From Lactococcus termiticola (GTDB taxonomy: Bacteria > Bacillota > Bacilli > Lactobacillales > Streptococcaceae), in NCBI RefSeq assembly GCF_003116835.1, contig NZ_BFFO01000004.1, positions 117,960 through 181,959 on the forward strand: a stretch of DNA of 64,000 nt, given 5' to 3'. Made by a program: the position numbers and the translations under genes. Positions 42,020-52,838 of this stretch are shown piece by piece (within the stretch, counting starts at the first letter, position 1; every line of letters begins with the position of its first letter). The notes beneath the pieces are model-generated. The model was not told the origin of the DNA and did no database searches. It saw only the letters and a list, made by a program, of their open reading frames with translations.

Positions 42020-44188
42020 ATGTTAAAAGATAAAATCATTGATTTTCTGGAGGAACAGCCAGGCGAGGCCTTTGATGTGGCTGAAATCTTGGGACAGTTA
42101 GATGAAAAGGCTGATTATAAAGCCTTTTTTGGAGCGGTCACAGAACTTGAAAAAGCCGGTTTGGTCGCCTTTAATGAACAGGGGCGCCTGGTCGCTCCTA
42201 CTGCTGTTAAAGACCTTCAGGGGATTTTTAGAAGCAATAGCAAGGGCTATGGCTTTGTAAGCTTGCCTGGCGGTGATGATGATGAAGAAGTCTATATTCC
42301 TAAGGATGAGACGTCCTTTGCCCTAGAGGGGGATGAGGTGGCTGTTGAAATCACGAAAAATGCCCACTACCTCAAGGGGACAAAGGCGGAAGGCCGGGTC
42401 ATTCAGGTCGTCAAGCGGGCTCAGACGGAATGGGTCGGAATCTTTCATGAGGCCTTGGCGGAAGGACATATTGGCAGGGTAAGCTTGCGGAATAAGAAAC
42501 TGCCTGACATTATTGTCACTAATCAAGGTATGAAGGCTGAAGAAGGCGAGCTGGTTCGTCTGAAAATCCTGAAATGGCCGTCTAAAAAGCATCCTAAGAC
42601 CATGCTTGGAGAAGTGGTCGAGCGCTTAGGGCGACCTGAAGACGAAGGGCTGGATGTATTGGAAATCCTAGCTTCTATGGGAATCAGTCCTAACTTTCCT
42701 CTATCAGTAGAGGCAGAAGTTTCTAAAATCGATCGTCAGATTCATCCTGAAGAATTAGAAAATCGAGAGGATTTTAGAAATGAAATCGTCTTTACGATTG
42801 ATGGGGCAGATGCCAAAGACCTGGATGATGCGGTCCATGTCAAAAGACTTAAAAATGGGAATCTTGAGCTCGGCGTGCATATCGCTGACGTATCATATTA
42901 TGTAAAAAAAGATGCTGCGATTGACCAAGAAGCCTACGAGCGGGGCAGCTCTGTCTATGTGACCGACCGGGTCGTGCCCATGCTTCCACCAGCCTTGTCA
43001 AACGGCATCTGCTCACTCAATCCAAGAGAAGACCGGCTAACCCAGTCCTGTATCATGGAGCTTGACAGTTTGGGCCAGGTTCTGAGCTACCGAATCGTCC
43101 AGTCTGTGGTCTGTACAGCTGAGCGGATGACCTATGACAAGGTCAATCTTATTCTCGAAGGTGATAAGGCAAGTCGTCAGGACCATCCCCATCTTCTTGA
43201 GAGTCTTGAGCTGATGGCTGTCCTTCATGAGCAACTGCTTAGAATGCGGGAAGCCCGTGGTGCGATTGACTTTGAGACAGTAGAAGCGAAAATCATGGTC
43301 GATGATAGAGACAAGGCCAGCAGTATCGAAAAACGCCAGCGGAAGACAGCTGAGCGAATGATTGAGAGCTTTATGCTTTTGGCCAATGAGACGGTGGCTA
43401 CTGACTTTGAGCGACGAGGCCTCCCCTTTATTTATCGGATTCACGAGGAGCCAAAGCTTGAGCGATTGCAGCACTTTAGCCAGCTGGTCAGCTCGCTAGG
43501 CTTTAAGCTTCCGGCTCAGTTGAGCAAGGAGAGTCTGCACACTTTCAGAGAAGAAATCAAAGGCCATCCGGCTGAGCAGGTCCTCTCAAACATGCTCTTG
43601 CGGGCTATGCAACAGGCGAGGTACTCTGAGGAAAACCGGGGACACTTTGGCCTGGCAGCTCCTGTCTACACTCACTTTACGAGCCCTATCCGTCGTTATC
43701 CGGACTTGATTGTCCATCGCTTGATTCGTGAGCTAGCTGAGCCAACAGGGCAGACTGTCCAGACCTGGGAGGACTTACTTCCAGCGATTGCCCATCAGTC
43801 AAGCCAGCGTGAACGCAGGGCAGTCGAGGCTGAGCGAGAGGTCGAGAAGATGAAGAAGGCAGAATACATGTTTGACTTCATTGGACAGGATTTTGAAGGG
43901 ATGATTTCTGCTGTGAACCGCTATGGCTTCTTTGTTGAGCTGGATAATACGGTGGCCGGGCTAGTGCCGATTGAGAGTCTGGAGCAGGATGCTTTCAGCT
44001 ATGATGAACGGCGGATGCAGTTGATTGGCCGACGGACGGGGATGATTTTCAAGATGGGGAATCGTCTGAAGCTTCGCCTGACCGCTGTGGATAAGGAGAC
44101 GGGAGAGATTAGCTTTAGCTATCTGCCGAGCCCTCTTGACCAGGCTGGCCAGATAAGGCGGCAAGGACGCTCGCGTTCTATAAAATAA
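42020..44188 (+). CDS. rnr: Ribonuclease R
   Basis: This 722-residue 3'-5' exoribonuclease degrades structured RNA. The N-terminus has a winged-helix and cold-shock-type RNA-binding part (SKGYGFVSLP). The RNB catalytic domain holds the acidic cluster DGADAKDLDDAVHV (residues about 260-273), HIADVSYYV and YTHFTSPIRRYPDL. The C-terminal S1 domain starts near FEGMISAVNRYGFFVEL. smpB, the usual next gene, is not found downstream here. Confidence 0.95.
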   Translation: MLKDKIIDFLEEQPGEAFDVAEILGQLDEKADYKAFFGAVTELEKAGLVAFNEQGRLVAPTAVKDLQGIFRSNSKGYGFVSLPGGDDDEEVYIPKDETSFALEGDEVAVEITKNAHYLKGTKAEGRVIQVVKRAQTEWVGIFHEALAEGHIGRVSLRNKKLPDIIVTNQGMKAEEGELVRLKILKWPSKKHPKTMLGEVVERLGRPEDEGLDVLEILASMGISPNFPLSVEAEVSKIDRQIHPEELENREDFRNEIVFTIDGADAKDLDDAVHVKRLKNGNLELGVHIADVSYYVKKDAAIDQEAYERGSSVYVTDRVVPMLPPALSNGICSLNPREDRLTQSCIMELDSLGQVLSYRIVQSVVCTAERMTYDKVNLILEGDKASRQDHPHLLESLELMAVLHEQLLRMREARGAIDFETVEAKIMVDDRDKASSIEKRQRKTAERMIESFMLLANETVATDFERRGLPFIYRIHEEPKLERLQHFSQLVSSLGFKLPAQLSKESLHTFREEIKGHPAEQVLSNMLLRAMQQARYSEENRGHFGLAAPVYTHFTSPIRRYPDLIVHRLIRELAEPTGQTVQTWEDLLPAIAHQSSQRERRAVEAEREVEKMKKAEYMFDFIGQDFEGMISAVNRYGFFVELDNTVAGLVPIESLEQDAFSYDERRMQLIGRRTGMIFKMGNRLKLRLTAVDKETGEISFSYLPSPLDQAGQIRRQGRSRSIK

Positions 44189-44221
44189 ATCAAACATTGT
44201 CATAAAAAATGGAGAAGAAAT

Positions 44222-44809
44222 ATGGACAAATTAACACTAAAAAAGACAGCACTGGTCATTATTGACATGCAAAAGGGTATCGCAAGTCGTGAGGGATTGG
44301 CTCCCTACTCAGCAGAAGAGCTGCTAGCCCAGAACGAAAAGCTAACGAATAGCCTTCTGAACACAGAGGCATTGGTCGTTTTCGTCCATGTGAAAAATCA
44401 TGGGGGAGAGGCACTGAAGCCGATTACGGATGCGATGATTGCTCCGGCTAGTCAGCCTGCGGCTGATTTCAGCGACTTTATCCAGGAATCTGCCTATGAC
44501 CAAAATAATAAGAATGTGATTCATGTGGCTAAGCACAACTGGGGAGCCTTTTACGGAACGGATCTTGATGTTCAGCTCCGCCGTCGGGGGATTGACACGA
44601 TTATTTTGACGGGGCTGGCGACGACAATTGGCGTGGATACTACGGCCAGAGAGGCCTACCAGGCGAATTACAATGTCATCGCGGTCGAGGATGCCATGAC
44701 AGACTTTAATCCAGCCCTTCACAAGGCCATTACAGAGGGGATTTTTAAGCGACTGGGCCGAGTTCGTTCGACGGATGAGGTCCTGGCGATGATTAAAGAG
44801 GCAGAATAA
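44222..44809 (+). CDS. Isochorismatase-family hydrolase
   Basis: This 195-residue protein is of the isochorismatase/nicotinamidase family. The catalytic Asp is in LVIIDMQKGI, and the Lys in HVAKHNWGAFYGTDLD fits the active-site lysine. In nicotinamidases the next motif has a nucleophilic Cys, but here it reads GLATTIGVDTTAREAYQ with Gly in that place, as in true isochorismatases. The substrate is unknown. It overlaps the next gene by one base. Confidence 0.88.
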   Translation: MDKLTLKKTALVIIDMQKGIASREGLAPYSAEELLAQNEKLTNSLLNTEALVVFVHVKNHGGEALKPITDAMIAPASQPAADFSDFIQESAYDQNNKNVIHVAKHNWGAFYGTDLDVQLRRRGIDTIILTGLATTIGVDTTAREAYQANYNVIAVEDAMTDFNPALHKAITEGIFKRLGRVRSTDEVLAMIKEAE

Positions 44810-45849
44810 TGTTAGAGATTTTCTTAATTATTATTGCTGTTTTTATCCTTCTGATCCTTGCCTACATCATCTATGTCTATGCTCAGTATCATCGAATTCC
44901 GGATAATCAGCCCCTTGAAATTGAAAATCAGGAGAAATCTTCTGAGCCTGTTGAGGTCGGGAAAGTCTATAACATCATGACCTATAACATTGGCTATGCT
45001 TCTTATCCTGCTGAATATGACTTTTTCATGGATGGCGGAAGTAATTCCAGAGCCTTTTCGAGAGCAGCGGTTCTTGGAGCTCTGAAAGAAGACTTAGACT
45101 TGATTAAGGAAGCTAATCCTGATTTTATCGGCCTCCAGGAGGTAGACTGGGAGGGGGACCGCTCTTGGCAGGTTGACCAGCCTACTTATTTTAAGCAGGA
45201 ACTTCCTGACTATGCTTCAAGTCTGGCCCAAAACTACGATTCAGCCTATCTTTTTTATCCGATTAAAAAGCCGATAGGTAAGGCGAAATCAGGCCTGTTG
45301 ACTCTCTCAAAATATCGTTTGGAGTCGGCGACGCGTTTCCAACTGCCTATAGAGCAAAATTTTGCCAAGTTCTTTGACCTGGACCGGGCCTTTAGTGTCA
45401 ATATTTTTCCAGTAAAAGCATCAGATAAGAAGCTGGTTATTATTAATACTCATTTATCGGCCTTCATTAAAAATCAAGTCATTCAAAGAGAGCAGTTGTT
45501 AACCCTGTTTAGCATGCTTGAGAAATACCAAAAGGCGGGCGATTATGTGATTTGTGGAGGCGACTTTAACCATGTCTTAGCAGGCGAGGCTCATCCAGAG
45601 CTGACCTGGCTCAAGCCCTTTCCGCTTGCTGACCTTCCGGAAGGCTTGAGGGCCCTTGCTCCGACGAATGGGCCAACCGTACGGTCAAATGGGACGCCCT
45701 ATGATAAGGAAAATCCTAAAAATACCTTTGGTATCATCGATGGTTTCATCCTATCTGATAATATAAAAGAGAAAGAAATTCGGACAATTTCTAATGATTT
45801 TAAGTCGAGTGACCATCATCCTGTTCTGATGAGCTTTGAACTCCTATGA
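44809..45849 (+). CDS. Endonuclease/exonuclease/phosphatase-family protein, membrane-anchored
   Basis: This 346-residue protein has one N-terminal membrane segment (residues about 4-27), followed by an EEP-fold domain: IMTYNIGYASY (first Asn), FIGLQEVDW (metal-binding Glu), INTHLSAF, CGGDFNHVLAG (Asp/Asn pair) and SSDHHPVLMSFEL (catalytic Asp-His). It probably acts outside the cell or at the membrane surface on phosphoesters. Nucleic acid, sphingolipid or inositol phosphate substrates cannot be told apart. It starts at the stop codon of the preceding hydrolase. Confidence 0.88.
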   Translation: MLEIFLIIIAVFILLILAYIIYVYAQYHRIPDNQPLEIENQEKSSEPVEVGKVYNIMTYNIGYASYPAEYDFFMDGGSNSRAFSRAAVLGALKEDLDLIKEANPDFIGLQEVDWEGDRSWQVDQPTYFKQELPDYASSLAQNYDSAYLFYPIKKPIGKAKSGLLTLSKYRLESATRFQLPIEQNFAKFFDLDRAFSVNIFPVKASDKKLVIINTHLSAFIKNQVIQREQLLTLFSMLEKYQKAGDYVICGGDFNHVLAGEAHPELTWLKPFPLADLPEGLRALAPTNGPTVRSNGTPYDKENPKNTFGIIDGFILSDNIKEKEIRTISNDFKSSDHHPVLMSFELL

Positions 45850-45929
45850 TTGGAGCGGGGCTCTTTTTTATTTTCAAATCCGGAAAGCCACAAAAAGCCA
45901 TGTTATCCTAAAAATAAAGGAGACATGCG

Positions 45930-46292
45930 ATGAATCAATCCAAATCAGAATCTGGCCTTGTCTGCTTGCTCTTGAATATCCTCTTTGTGGCTAGTCTGGC
46001 CATCTTTGACCTGCTGGACGGTCGTTATTGGCAACTGCTGGCCACACTGTCGCCGCTCTTCGTGACTGGAGCAGTGATCACCGCCTTGATTGTAGAGTAC
46101 AAAAAGCCTAAGGCTTGGCAGAAGAAGTGTTGTAGAATTTATATTTTTGCCTTGTTGCTGATTGCCTTTGCTGTCATCAGCATGGTCATCCGAATCCCTG
46201 AAGGCCACCTGCTCCTGAAGTTCTTTCAGCTGATGAACCTCTATGAGATTGGCAAGTATATTATTAAGGAAATGAAAAGGATTACAATTTAA
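45930..46292 (+). CDS. Four-helix membrane protein of unknown function
   Basis: This 120-residue protein has about four hydrophobic segments (residues about 10-26, 33-55, 68-87 and 94-105) and a basic C-terminal end. I do not recognise the family. AAAGGAG precedes the ATG. It stands alone between the EEP gene and the eno promoter. Confidence 0.72.
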   Translation: MNQSKSESGLVCLLLNILFVASLAIFDLLDGRYWQLLATLSPLFVTGAVITALIVEYKKPKAWQKKCCRIYIFALLLIAFAVISMVIRIPEGHLLLKFFQLMNLYEIGKYIIKEMKRITI

Positions 46293-46309
46293 TTTGCGAA
46301 CATTTTCAC

Positions 46310-46338
46310 TTGAAGTAATGATCGAAAAATAGTAAAAT
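46310..46338 (+). promoter_or_regulatory. eno: Promoter of eno
   Basis: TTGAAG and TAAAAT are separated by 17 bases, giving a leader of about 40 bases with a clear AAGGAG ribosome binding site. Confidence 0.7.
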
Positions 46339-46340
46339 GA

Positions 46341-47711
<1,371 letters not shown>

Positions 47712-47723
47712 GATGTTTTTGAG

Positions 47724-47749
47724 AAAAGTCCATTTGTGGGCTTTTTTTG
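47724..47749 (+). terminator. Rho-independent terminator after eno
   Basis: AAAGTCCA and TGGGCTTT pair around a short loop, followed by seven T. Confidence 0.9.
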
Positions 47750-47888
47750 TTTTTCGTAGAAAGATGTTTCAGGAAATACCAGCGACAGATGGCCACACGG
47801 CATTACTCCCCGGCTTCTGAAATGGAACGAGGCCCGAACATTACACAAAAAAGGCAAATATGTACAACTCTTTTGACACCGGTATCAT

Positions 47889-47917
47889 TTGACTAGTAAC
47901 AGGCTTTTTAGGATAAT
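47889..47917 (+). promoter_or_regulatory. Promoter of the FdhF/YdeP-family gene
   Basis: TTGACT and GATAAT lie 17 bases apart, about 35 bases before the start codon. An additional TTGACA at 47873-47878 lacks a matching -10. Confidence 0.65.
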
Positions 47918-47958
47918 AAAGGATAAGAAAGTCTATCCAAATGAGAGGTATGATCACT

Positions 47959-50295
47959 ATGGAAAATAAAACGCAAACGAATTTCGGTTTGATGCCTAAT
48001 GAGCCACGTCAGGGAGGATTTGGTCCGAAGACGGATAAGGCCTGGTCTCAGGAACCCTACCACCACGCTGCGGCAGGTTGGGGGGCGACCATGTCTGTGG
48101 GTAAGGTTGTCATGAGGACCATGGAACCTTACCGTGGTACCCGGGCCATGCTGACGATGAACCATCCCTGTGTTGGTTTTGACTGTCCAGGCTGTGCCTG
48201 GCCTAATGATCCAGATGGCATCATGCTGGACATCTGTGAAAATGGGATTAAGCACGCCACCACCGAGATGACTTCTAAGCGGACAACGCCAGAATTCTTC
48301 TCAAAACATACAGTGGCTGAACTTTCAAAATGGACCGACTTTGACCTTGAAAACGAAGGTCGCTTGACCGATCCTATGAGCTATAATCCTGAAACAGACA
48401 AGTACGAAACCATCTCATGGGATGATGCTTATAAGATGATTGCCGAAGAATTGAATGGCCTTGATAATCCAAATCAAGCCGCCTTCTATACTTCAGGCCG
48501 GCTTTCAAACGAAGCGACCTATGTCTATCAGGCCTTCACCCGGGATTATGGGACCAATAATCAACCCGACTGTTCAAATATGTGTCACGAAGCGACCGGC
48601 CGTGCCTTGAACGCATCGATTGCTACTGGTGTAGGAACAGTTGACCTCAGAGACTGGCGTCAGACTGATGCCCTCTTCGTGGTTGGTGCCAACTCTGCCT
48701 CTAATACACCCCGGATGCTGACAGAGCTTGCCCACATCAAGAAACACGGTGGTAAACTGGTTCACGTGAATCCCCTGCGTGAGGCGGCCTCTACGAAGAC
48801 CATCGTCCCTCACGAATTCATCAATATGGCGACCTTCAATGCCACAGACATCTCAGGACTTGACCTCCAAGTTCGTTTGTCTGGTGACATGGCCCTCTTC
48901 CGCGGGATTGCTAAATGCGTCTTTGAGGCAGATGCTGCTGGTGTCGAAGGGGCGATTGACTATGACTTCATTGACAAGTACTCTCAGGCCTTCCAAGATT
49001 ACCGTAAGCTGGTCGAAGAAACTTCTTGGGACTATATCATGGAACAATCAGGCTTGACCGAAGAAGAAATCCGTGAAGCCGGTCAAATCTACCTTGATGC
49101 TGATAAGGCAATCATCGCTTGGTGTCTTGGTTTGGCGCAACAGGAATTTGCTGTCGACGCCATTCGTGAAATCATGAATGTGCTCTTGCTCCGTGGCAAT
49201 ATCGGCCGTCCAGGTGCCGGTCCTTCACCAATCCGTGGTCACTCAAACGTCCAAGGTAATCGTACTGTCGGGATTAACCACCACCCAGAAGAAAGCTTCC
49301 TTGTCGCCCTTGATAAGGAACTCGGCATCACTTCACCACGCGAACGCGGTAAAGGTACTGTCGACACTTGTATCGGCATGATGACAGGTGACATCAAGGT
49401 CTTTATCGGTATGGGCGGCAACTTTACGATGGCTGCTCCTGATACAGCCTTTACAGCTGAAGGCATGAGCAAATGTAATCTGACCGTTCAAGTTTCTACG
49501 AAATTGAACCGGAGTCACTTGACCCACGGTAAAAAAGCCTTGATCTTGCCATGTTTGGCTCGTTCTGAGTATGACAAGCAGGCGGCTGGTAAGCAAATGG
49601 TTTCTACCGAAGACTCTATGAGCTGGATCCAGCTTGGGGCAGGAAAGAACCGTCCAGCTTCTAAGAACCTTCGTTCAGAAGTCGCGATTATCTGTGAAAT
49701 GGCGATGGCGACACTTCCTAATTCGCCAGTCAACTGGCAGGCCTTCAAGGATGACTACGATGTGATTCGTGACTCTATGAGCCGTGTCATCACTGGCTTT
49801 GAAAACTTCAATGAAAATGTGAAACAAAAACGTGGCTTCCGTCGTCCTCAACCTGCCCGGGAACGCCGTTTCCTAACTCCTAGCGGTAAGGCTGAATTCT
49901 CACTGGCTCCACTGCAAAACGTGATTCCAGAAGCAGAAGGGGCACTTTCCCTGCAGACCATGCGGAGCCACGACCAGTGGAATACAACCATCTATACCAA
50001 TAACGACCGCTACCGTGGCGTGAAGAACATCCGTGAGATGATCTTCATGAACAAAAGAGACATGAAGATGCGTGGCCTTGAATCAGGTGATTTGGTCGAC
50101 ATCAAGGCGACAGCAAAAGACGGCTCTGTCCGTGAAGTCAAAGCCTTCCGGGTGATTGGCTACGACATTTCGCGTGGCTGTACAGCAGGCTATATGCCTG
50201 AGCTGAATGCCCTGATTGGCGTGAGCGACATGAGCCATCAGTCTGAACAACCCCTGATGAAGTCACTGCATGTGCATGTTACTAAGCATGCATAA
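47959..50295 (+). CDS. FdhF/YdeP-family molybdopterin oxidoreductase
   Basis: This 778-residue protein is of the molybdopterin oxidoreductase superfamily, in the YdeP branch related to formate dehydrogenase H. Typical pieces are FDCPGCAWPNDPDG near the N-terminus, the cofactor-binding YTSGRLSNEATYVYQAF, NQPDCSNMCHEATGRAL, GRPGAGPSPIRGHSNVQGN and a C-terminal LESGDLVDIKA domain. I prefer the ATG at 47959, nine bases after GAGAGG, over 47941. In Escherichia coli YdeP is linked to acid resistance, but its substrate is not settled. It needs bis-MGD, so it depends on mobA and mobB at the other end of the window. Confidence 0.9.
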   Translation: MENKTQTNFGLMPNEPRQGGFGPKTDKAWSQEPYHHAAAGWGATMSVGKVVMRTMEPYRGTRAMLTMNHPCVGFDCPGCAWPNDPDGIMLDICENGIKHATTEMTSKRTTPEFFSKHTVAELSKWTDFDLENEGRLTDPMSYNPETDKYETISWDDAYKMIAEELNGLDNPNQAAFYTSGRLSNEATYVYQAFTRDYGTNNQPDCSNMCHEATGRALNASIATGVGTVDLRDWRQTDALFVVGANSASNTPRMLTELAHIKKHGGKLVHVNPLREAASTKTIVPHEFINMATFNATDISGLDLQVRLSGDMALFRGIAKCVFEADAAGVEGAIDYDFIDKYSQAFQDYRKLVEETSWDYIMEQSGLTEEEIREAGQIYLDADKAIIAWCLGLAQQEFAVDAIREIMNVLLLRGNIGRPGAGPSPIRGHSNVQGNRTVGINHHPEESFLVALDKELGITSPRERGKGTVDTCIGMMTGDIKVFIGMGGNFTMAAPDTAFTAEGMSKCNLTVQVSTKLNRSHLTHGKKALILPCLARSEYDKQAAGKQMVSTEDSMSWIQLGAGKNRPASKNLRSEVAIICEMAMATLPNSPVNWQAFKDDYDVIRDSMSRVITGFENFNENVKQKRGFRRPQPARERRFLTPSGKAEFSLAPLQNVIPEAEGALSLQTMRSHDQWNTTIYTNNDRYRGVKNIREMIFMNKRDMKMRGLESGDLVDIKATAKDGSVREVKAFRVIGYDISRGCTAGYMPELNALIGVSDMSHQSEQPLMKSLHVHVTKHA

Positions 50296-50303
50296 GATGT
50301 GAG

Positions 50304-50398
50304 GAAGACCGCTTAGAAAGCTTGAAATTTAGGGAACTGAAGGAAAGCCCGCAGGGCTTGGAGTCAGGTCGTCTAATTTCCAAGCTTTCTGGTCTTTC
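50304..50398. repeat. Long imperfect hairpin between YdeP-like and MobB-like genes
   Basis: AGAAAGCTTG... (50315-50332) pairs at 16 of 18 positions with a segment ending at 50390. The outer stem continues as GAAGACC with GGTCTTTC, and an inner hairpin AAGCCC/GGGCTT lies at the tip. It would sit in the transcript between the two genes and may set their ratio, or be a third kind of structured insert. Confidence 0.6.
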
Positions 50399-50432
50399 GA
50401 GCTCAGTTACATAATTTAGATAAGGAAATATC

Positions 50433-51017
50433 ATGGAAAATCTGATTCCAGTCCCACAGCTCCTCGAAATCGGAGCGACTGGGCGAAATTCTGGCAAGAC
50501 CTTCTTTGCAAAAGACATCATTGCCAGATATAAGGACGAGCACAAGATTGTCGCCCTCAAGATTATTACCATCCGTGGCAAGCGTGGTGTTTGCCAGCGT
50601 GGCGAAGAAGGCTGTGGCATCTGCACCAGCATCTCTGATGGCTACGAGCTCATCGAAGAAAAGAATGCCCGTGGCAAGAAAGACACCATGGAGATGCTCA
50701 AGTCAGGCTGTGACCGGGTCTTCATGCTCAAGGCCTTTGAGGATTCACTGGTCGATGGCTTCAAGGCTTTTCTTGAAGAAGTGGGTAATGAATGCATGAT
50801 CATTTGCGAATCCAACTCACTGCGGAAGTATATCCAGCCTGGGCAATTTGTCATGATCAACAACCAGCGCGGCGTCAAAAAGTCTGCCAAGGAAGTTATT
50901 GACATGGCTGACTTTGTTGTCGAGACCGCGATGGTGGAAGATTCTGAGCTGACGGCTGAGATTGTTCAGTCGGATGGCGGATTAACTTGGAAGAAGGCTG
51001 TGAAGCTTTCTGCTTAA
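50433..51017 (+). CDS. MobB-like P-loop NTPase with Cys cluster
   Basis: This 194-residue protein has a Walker A motif GATGRNSGKTF at residues about 14-24, with a layout close to MobB (GTP-binding helper of molybdenum cofactor maturation). It also has a Cys-rich loop GVCQRGEEGCGIC at residues about 51-63, which could bind a metal or iron-sulfur cluster, and this loop is absent from the mobB product at 12401-12889. It follows the YdeP-like gene directly, so I infer a dedicated cofactor or maturation helper for that enzyme. I do not know a named family for it. Confidence 0.72.
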   Translation: MENLIPVPQLLEIGATGRNSGKTFFAKDIIARYKDEHKIVALKIITIRGKRGVCQRGEEGCGICTSISDGYELIEEKNARGKKDTMEMLKSGCDRVFMLKAFEDSLVDGFKAFLEEVGNECMIICESNSLRKYIQPGQFVMINNQRGVKKSAKEVIDMADFVVETAMVEDSELTAEIVQSDGGLTWKKAVKLSA

Positions 51018-51020
51018 GTA

Positions 51021-51050
51021 TAAGAGGGCACTGTTCGTGCTCTTTTTTGT
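51021..51050 (+). terminator. Probable terminator after MobB-like gene
   Basis: AAGAG...CAC and GTG...CTCTT pair with a two-base bulge, followed by six T. Confidence 0.65.
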
Positions 51051-51060
51051 GTCGTAATAA

Positions 51061-51205
51061 TGCCGTTTCATTCAAGAAATTTGGCAAAAGATGCTGTGGG
51101 GCCACAAGCAGCCAGCTTCGCTGTCTCATTGTTAAATCCAGAGCCCTTTGGTCTCTGGATTTGCCTTATTCTGAAGCATTTTTGGCAAATTTCTTCTATT
51201 CCAAT
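51061..51205 (-). repeat. Cloverleaf-type structured repeat, copy C
   Basis: The outer stem AAGAAATTTG...GCAAAA...ATGCT pairs with its near-inverse at the right end. The arm AAATCCAGAG/CTCTGGATTT is a perfect ten-pair hairpin. A second arm CAGC/GCTG is present. It is oriented opposite to copy D, 80 bases away, the same arrangement as copies A and B. Confidence 0.75.
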
Positions 51206-51284
51206 GTATTACTCGACGTAAAATGTTATGTAAACACAAAGCAAGGAAAAAGAAATCTGATAATTTTACAGCAAAAAAAGCATA

Positions 51285-51424
51285 AATGAAGTGGAAGAAG
51301 GCAGGGCTGAATGCTGTGAAAAACGGCAACTTTCGAGACCATAGGGCTCGAAAGTTAGCAATGGAACGGCTTGCCGTTCGCTTGCGGCCTCGCAGCATTC
51401 AGCCCTGCCTTCTGGAACGCAATG
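51285..51424 (+). repeat. Cloverleaf-type structured repeat, copy D
   Basis: A perfect 21-pair outer stem begins AGAAGGCAGGGCTGAATGCTG. The inner arms are AACTTTCGAG/CTCGAAAGTT and GAACGGC/GCCGTTC. The shared unpaired pieces are GAGACC, TTAGCAATGG and CGCTTGCGGCC. The rest of the gap to glgC (51425-51692) holds only the glgC promoter region. Confidence 0.85.
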
Positions 51425-51658
51425 TCCAAATTCATGCCATAAATCTAACCTCAGAAACAAGGCACAAATATTTGCTTAATATCTCTAACAAAGCTATAAT
51501 TAAATTAAGAAAAGGCTTTCTATAACTGAAAAGAATCTAAAAATTTTGAGTGAAGTTGGTGTTTTTGATAATAGACGGTCTTTGATGATTCCCCTCATTA
51601 TCAGGCTTTTACCCGTATATCATTTGGAGGATGGGTATGACTTGGTGTAAAATGAGAT

Positions 51659-51664
51659 TATAAT
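51659..51664 (+). promoter_or_regulatory. Candidate -10 element of glg operon
   Basis: TATAAT lies 29 bases before the glgC ATG. No good -35 hexamer is present at the expected distance, so an activator may be needed. A GGGAGAAGGA ribosome binding site precedes the start codon. Confidence 0.5.
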
Positions 51665-51692
51665 TACAAAAACAATAAAAGGGAGAAGGATT

Positions 51693-52838
51693 ATGAGTGT
51701 AGAAATGTTAGGTTTGATTCTGGCTGGAGGCCAGGGGAGCCGACTCAAGCAACTGACCAAAGACATTGCAAAACCTGCTGTTCCATTTGGTGGCCGTTAT
51801 CGGATCATCGATTTTGCCCTGTCAAATTGTACCAACTCTAATGTTAAAAATGTAGGTGTCATCACCCAGTACCAGCCTCTGGCCCTCAATGAACATATCG
51901 GGAACGGGGCTTCTTGGGGTCTAGACGGCATCAATACCGGCGTGACCATCCTGCAACCTTACTCAGCCCAGGACGGCTCCAAGTTCTTTGAAGGAACGAG
52001 TCACGCTGTTTACCAAAACATCGACTATATCGACAGCCAGGACCCTGATTATGTCCTGATTCTTTCGGGTGACCACATCTACAAGATGGACTACGAAGAA
52101 ATGCTGGAGACCCACAAGGCCCATAACGCTGACCTGACGGTCTCTGTCATGGAGGTACCCATGGAGGATGCTTCCCGTTTTGGCATCATGGCGACTGACG
52201 AAAATGGCCGAATCATCGAGTTTCAAGAAAAGCCTGAAGAGCCAAAGAGCAACCTGGCCTCAATGGGTATTTACATCTTCAACTGGAAACGCCTGAGAGA
52301 GGTCCTGGTCAATGGCTACGAAAAAGGCAATCCGATGGAGGACTTTGGCGGAGACGTCATTCCCCACTACCTTGAAGCCGGCGACAATGTCTTTACCTAC
52401 CGCTTTGACGGCTACTGGAAGGATGTCGGCACCATCAAGAGCCTCCATGAGTCCAATATGGAGTTTCTCGACCTGGACATGCCGCTCAATATCAAAGACA
52501 GATACTGGAAGATTTACAGCCGAAATGACATCTCGACCCCGCACTTTATCACAGCCGAGGCCCATGTCAATGATGCCATGATTGGCGACGGATGTTATAT
52601 TGCAGGGAAAATCCAGCATTCTATCCTGTCACAAAATGTCCATGTCGGCGAGCAGTCGCTTATTGAGGACAGTTTCATCATGTCGGGCTGTTCTATTGGT
52701 GACAATGTGACCATCAAATACGCCATTGTCGGCGAAAATGCCAGGATTGGCAACAATGTAGAAATCATCGGAACGCCAGACGACATCAAGGTGGTCGGCC
52801 ATAAGGAAATCGTGGGGGAAAACAACAATGAACAATAG
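51693..52838 (+). CDS. glgC: Glucose-1-phosphate adenylyltransferase, catalytic subunit
   Basis: This 381-residue enzyme makes ADP-glucose from glucose 1-phosphate and ATP, the committed step of glycogen synthesis. The nucleotide loop [15 protein letters not shown] is at residues about 8-22, followed by [20 protein letters not shown], the catalytic [11 protein letters not shown], and a C-terminal left-handed beta-helix of hexapeptide repeats (from residue about 285). It overlaps glgD by 11 bases. Confidence 0.96.
   Translation: MSVEMLGLILAGGQGSRLKQLTKDIAKPAVPFGGRYRIIDFALSNCTNSNVKNVGVITQYQPLALNEHIGNGASWGLDGINTGVTILQPYSAQDGSKFFEGTSHAVYQNIDYIDSQDPDYVLILSGDHIYKMDYEEMLETHKAHNADLTVSVMEVPMEDASRFGIMATDENGRIIEFQEKPEEPKSNLASMGIYIFNWKRLREVLVNGYEKGNPMEDFGGDVIPHYLEAGDNVFTYRFDGYWKDVGTIKSLHESNMEFLDLDMPLNIKDRYWKIYSRNDISTPHFITAEAHVNDAMIGDGCYIAGKIQHSILSQNVHVGEQSLIEDSFIMSGCSIGDNVTIKYAIVGENARIGNNVEIIGTPDDIKVVGHKEIVGENNNEQ

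Noticed and set aside
44189..44221. Expected smpB gene after rnr
   Set aside because: Only 33 bases separate rnr from the next gene and no SmpB sequence is found. Gene order differs between genera, so absence here is not notable by itself.
47765..47822. Possible further cloverleaf repeat after eno
   Set aside because: TTTCAG and CTGAAA at the ends resemble the family, but the interior does not fold like the other copies and the conserved loops are missing. At most it is a remnant.
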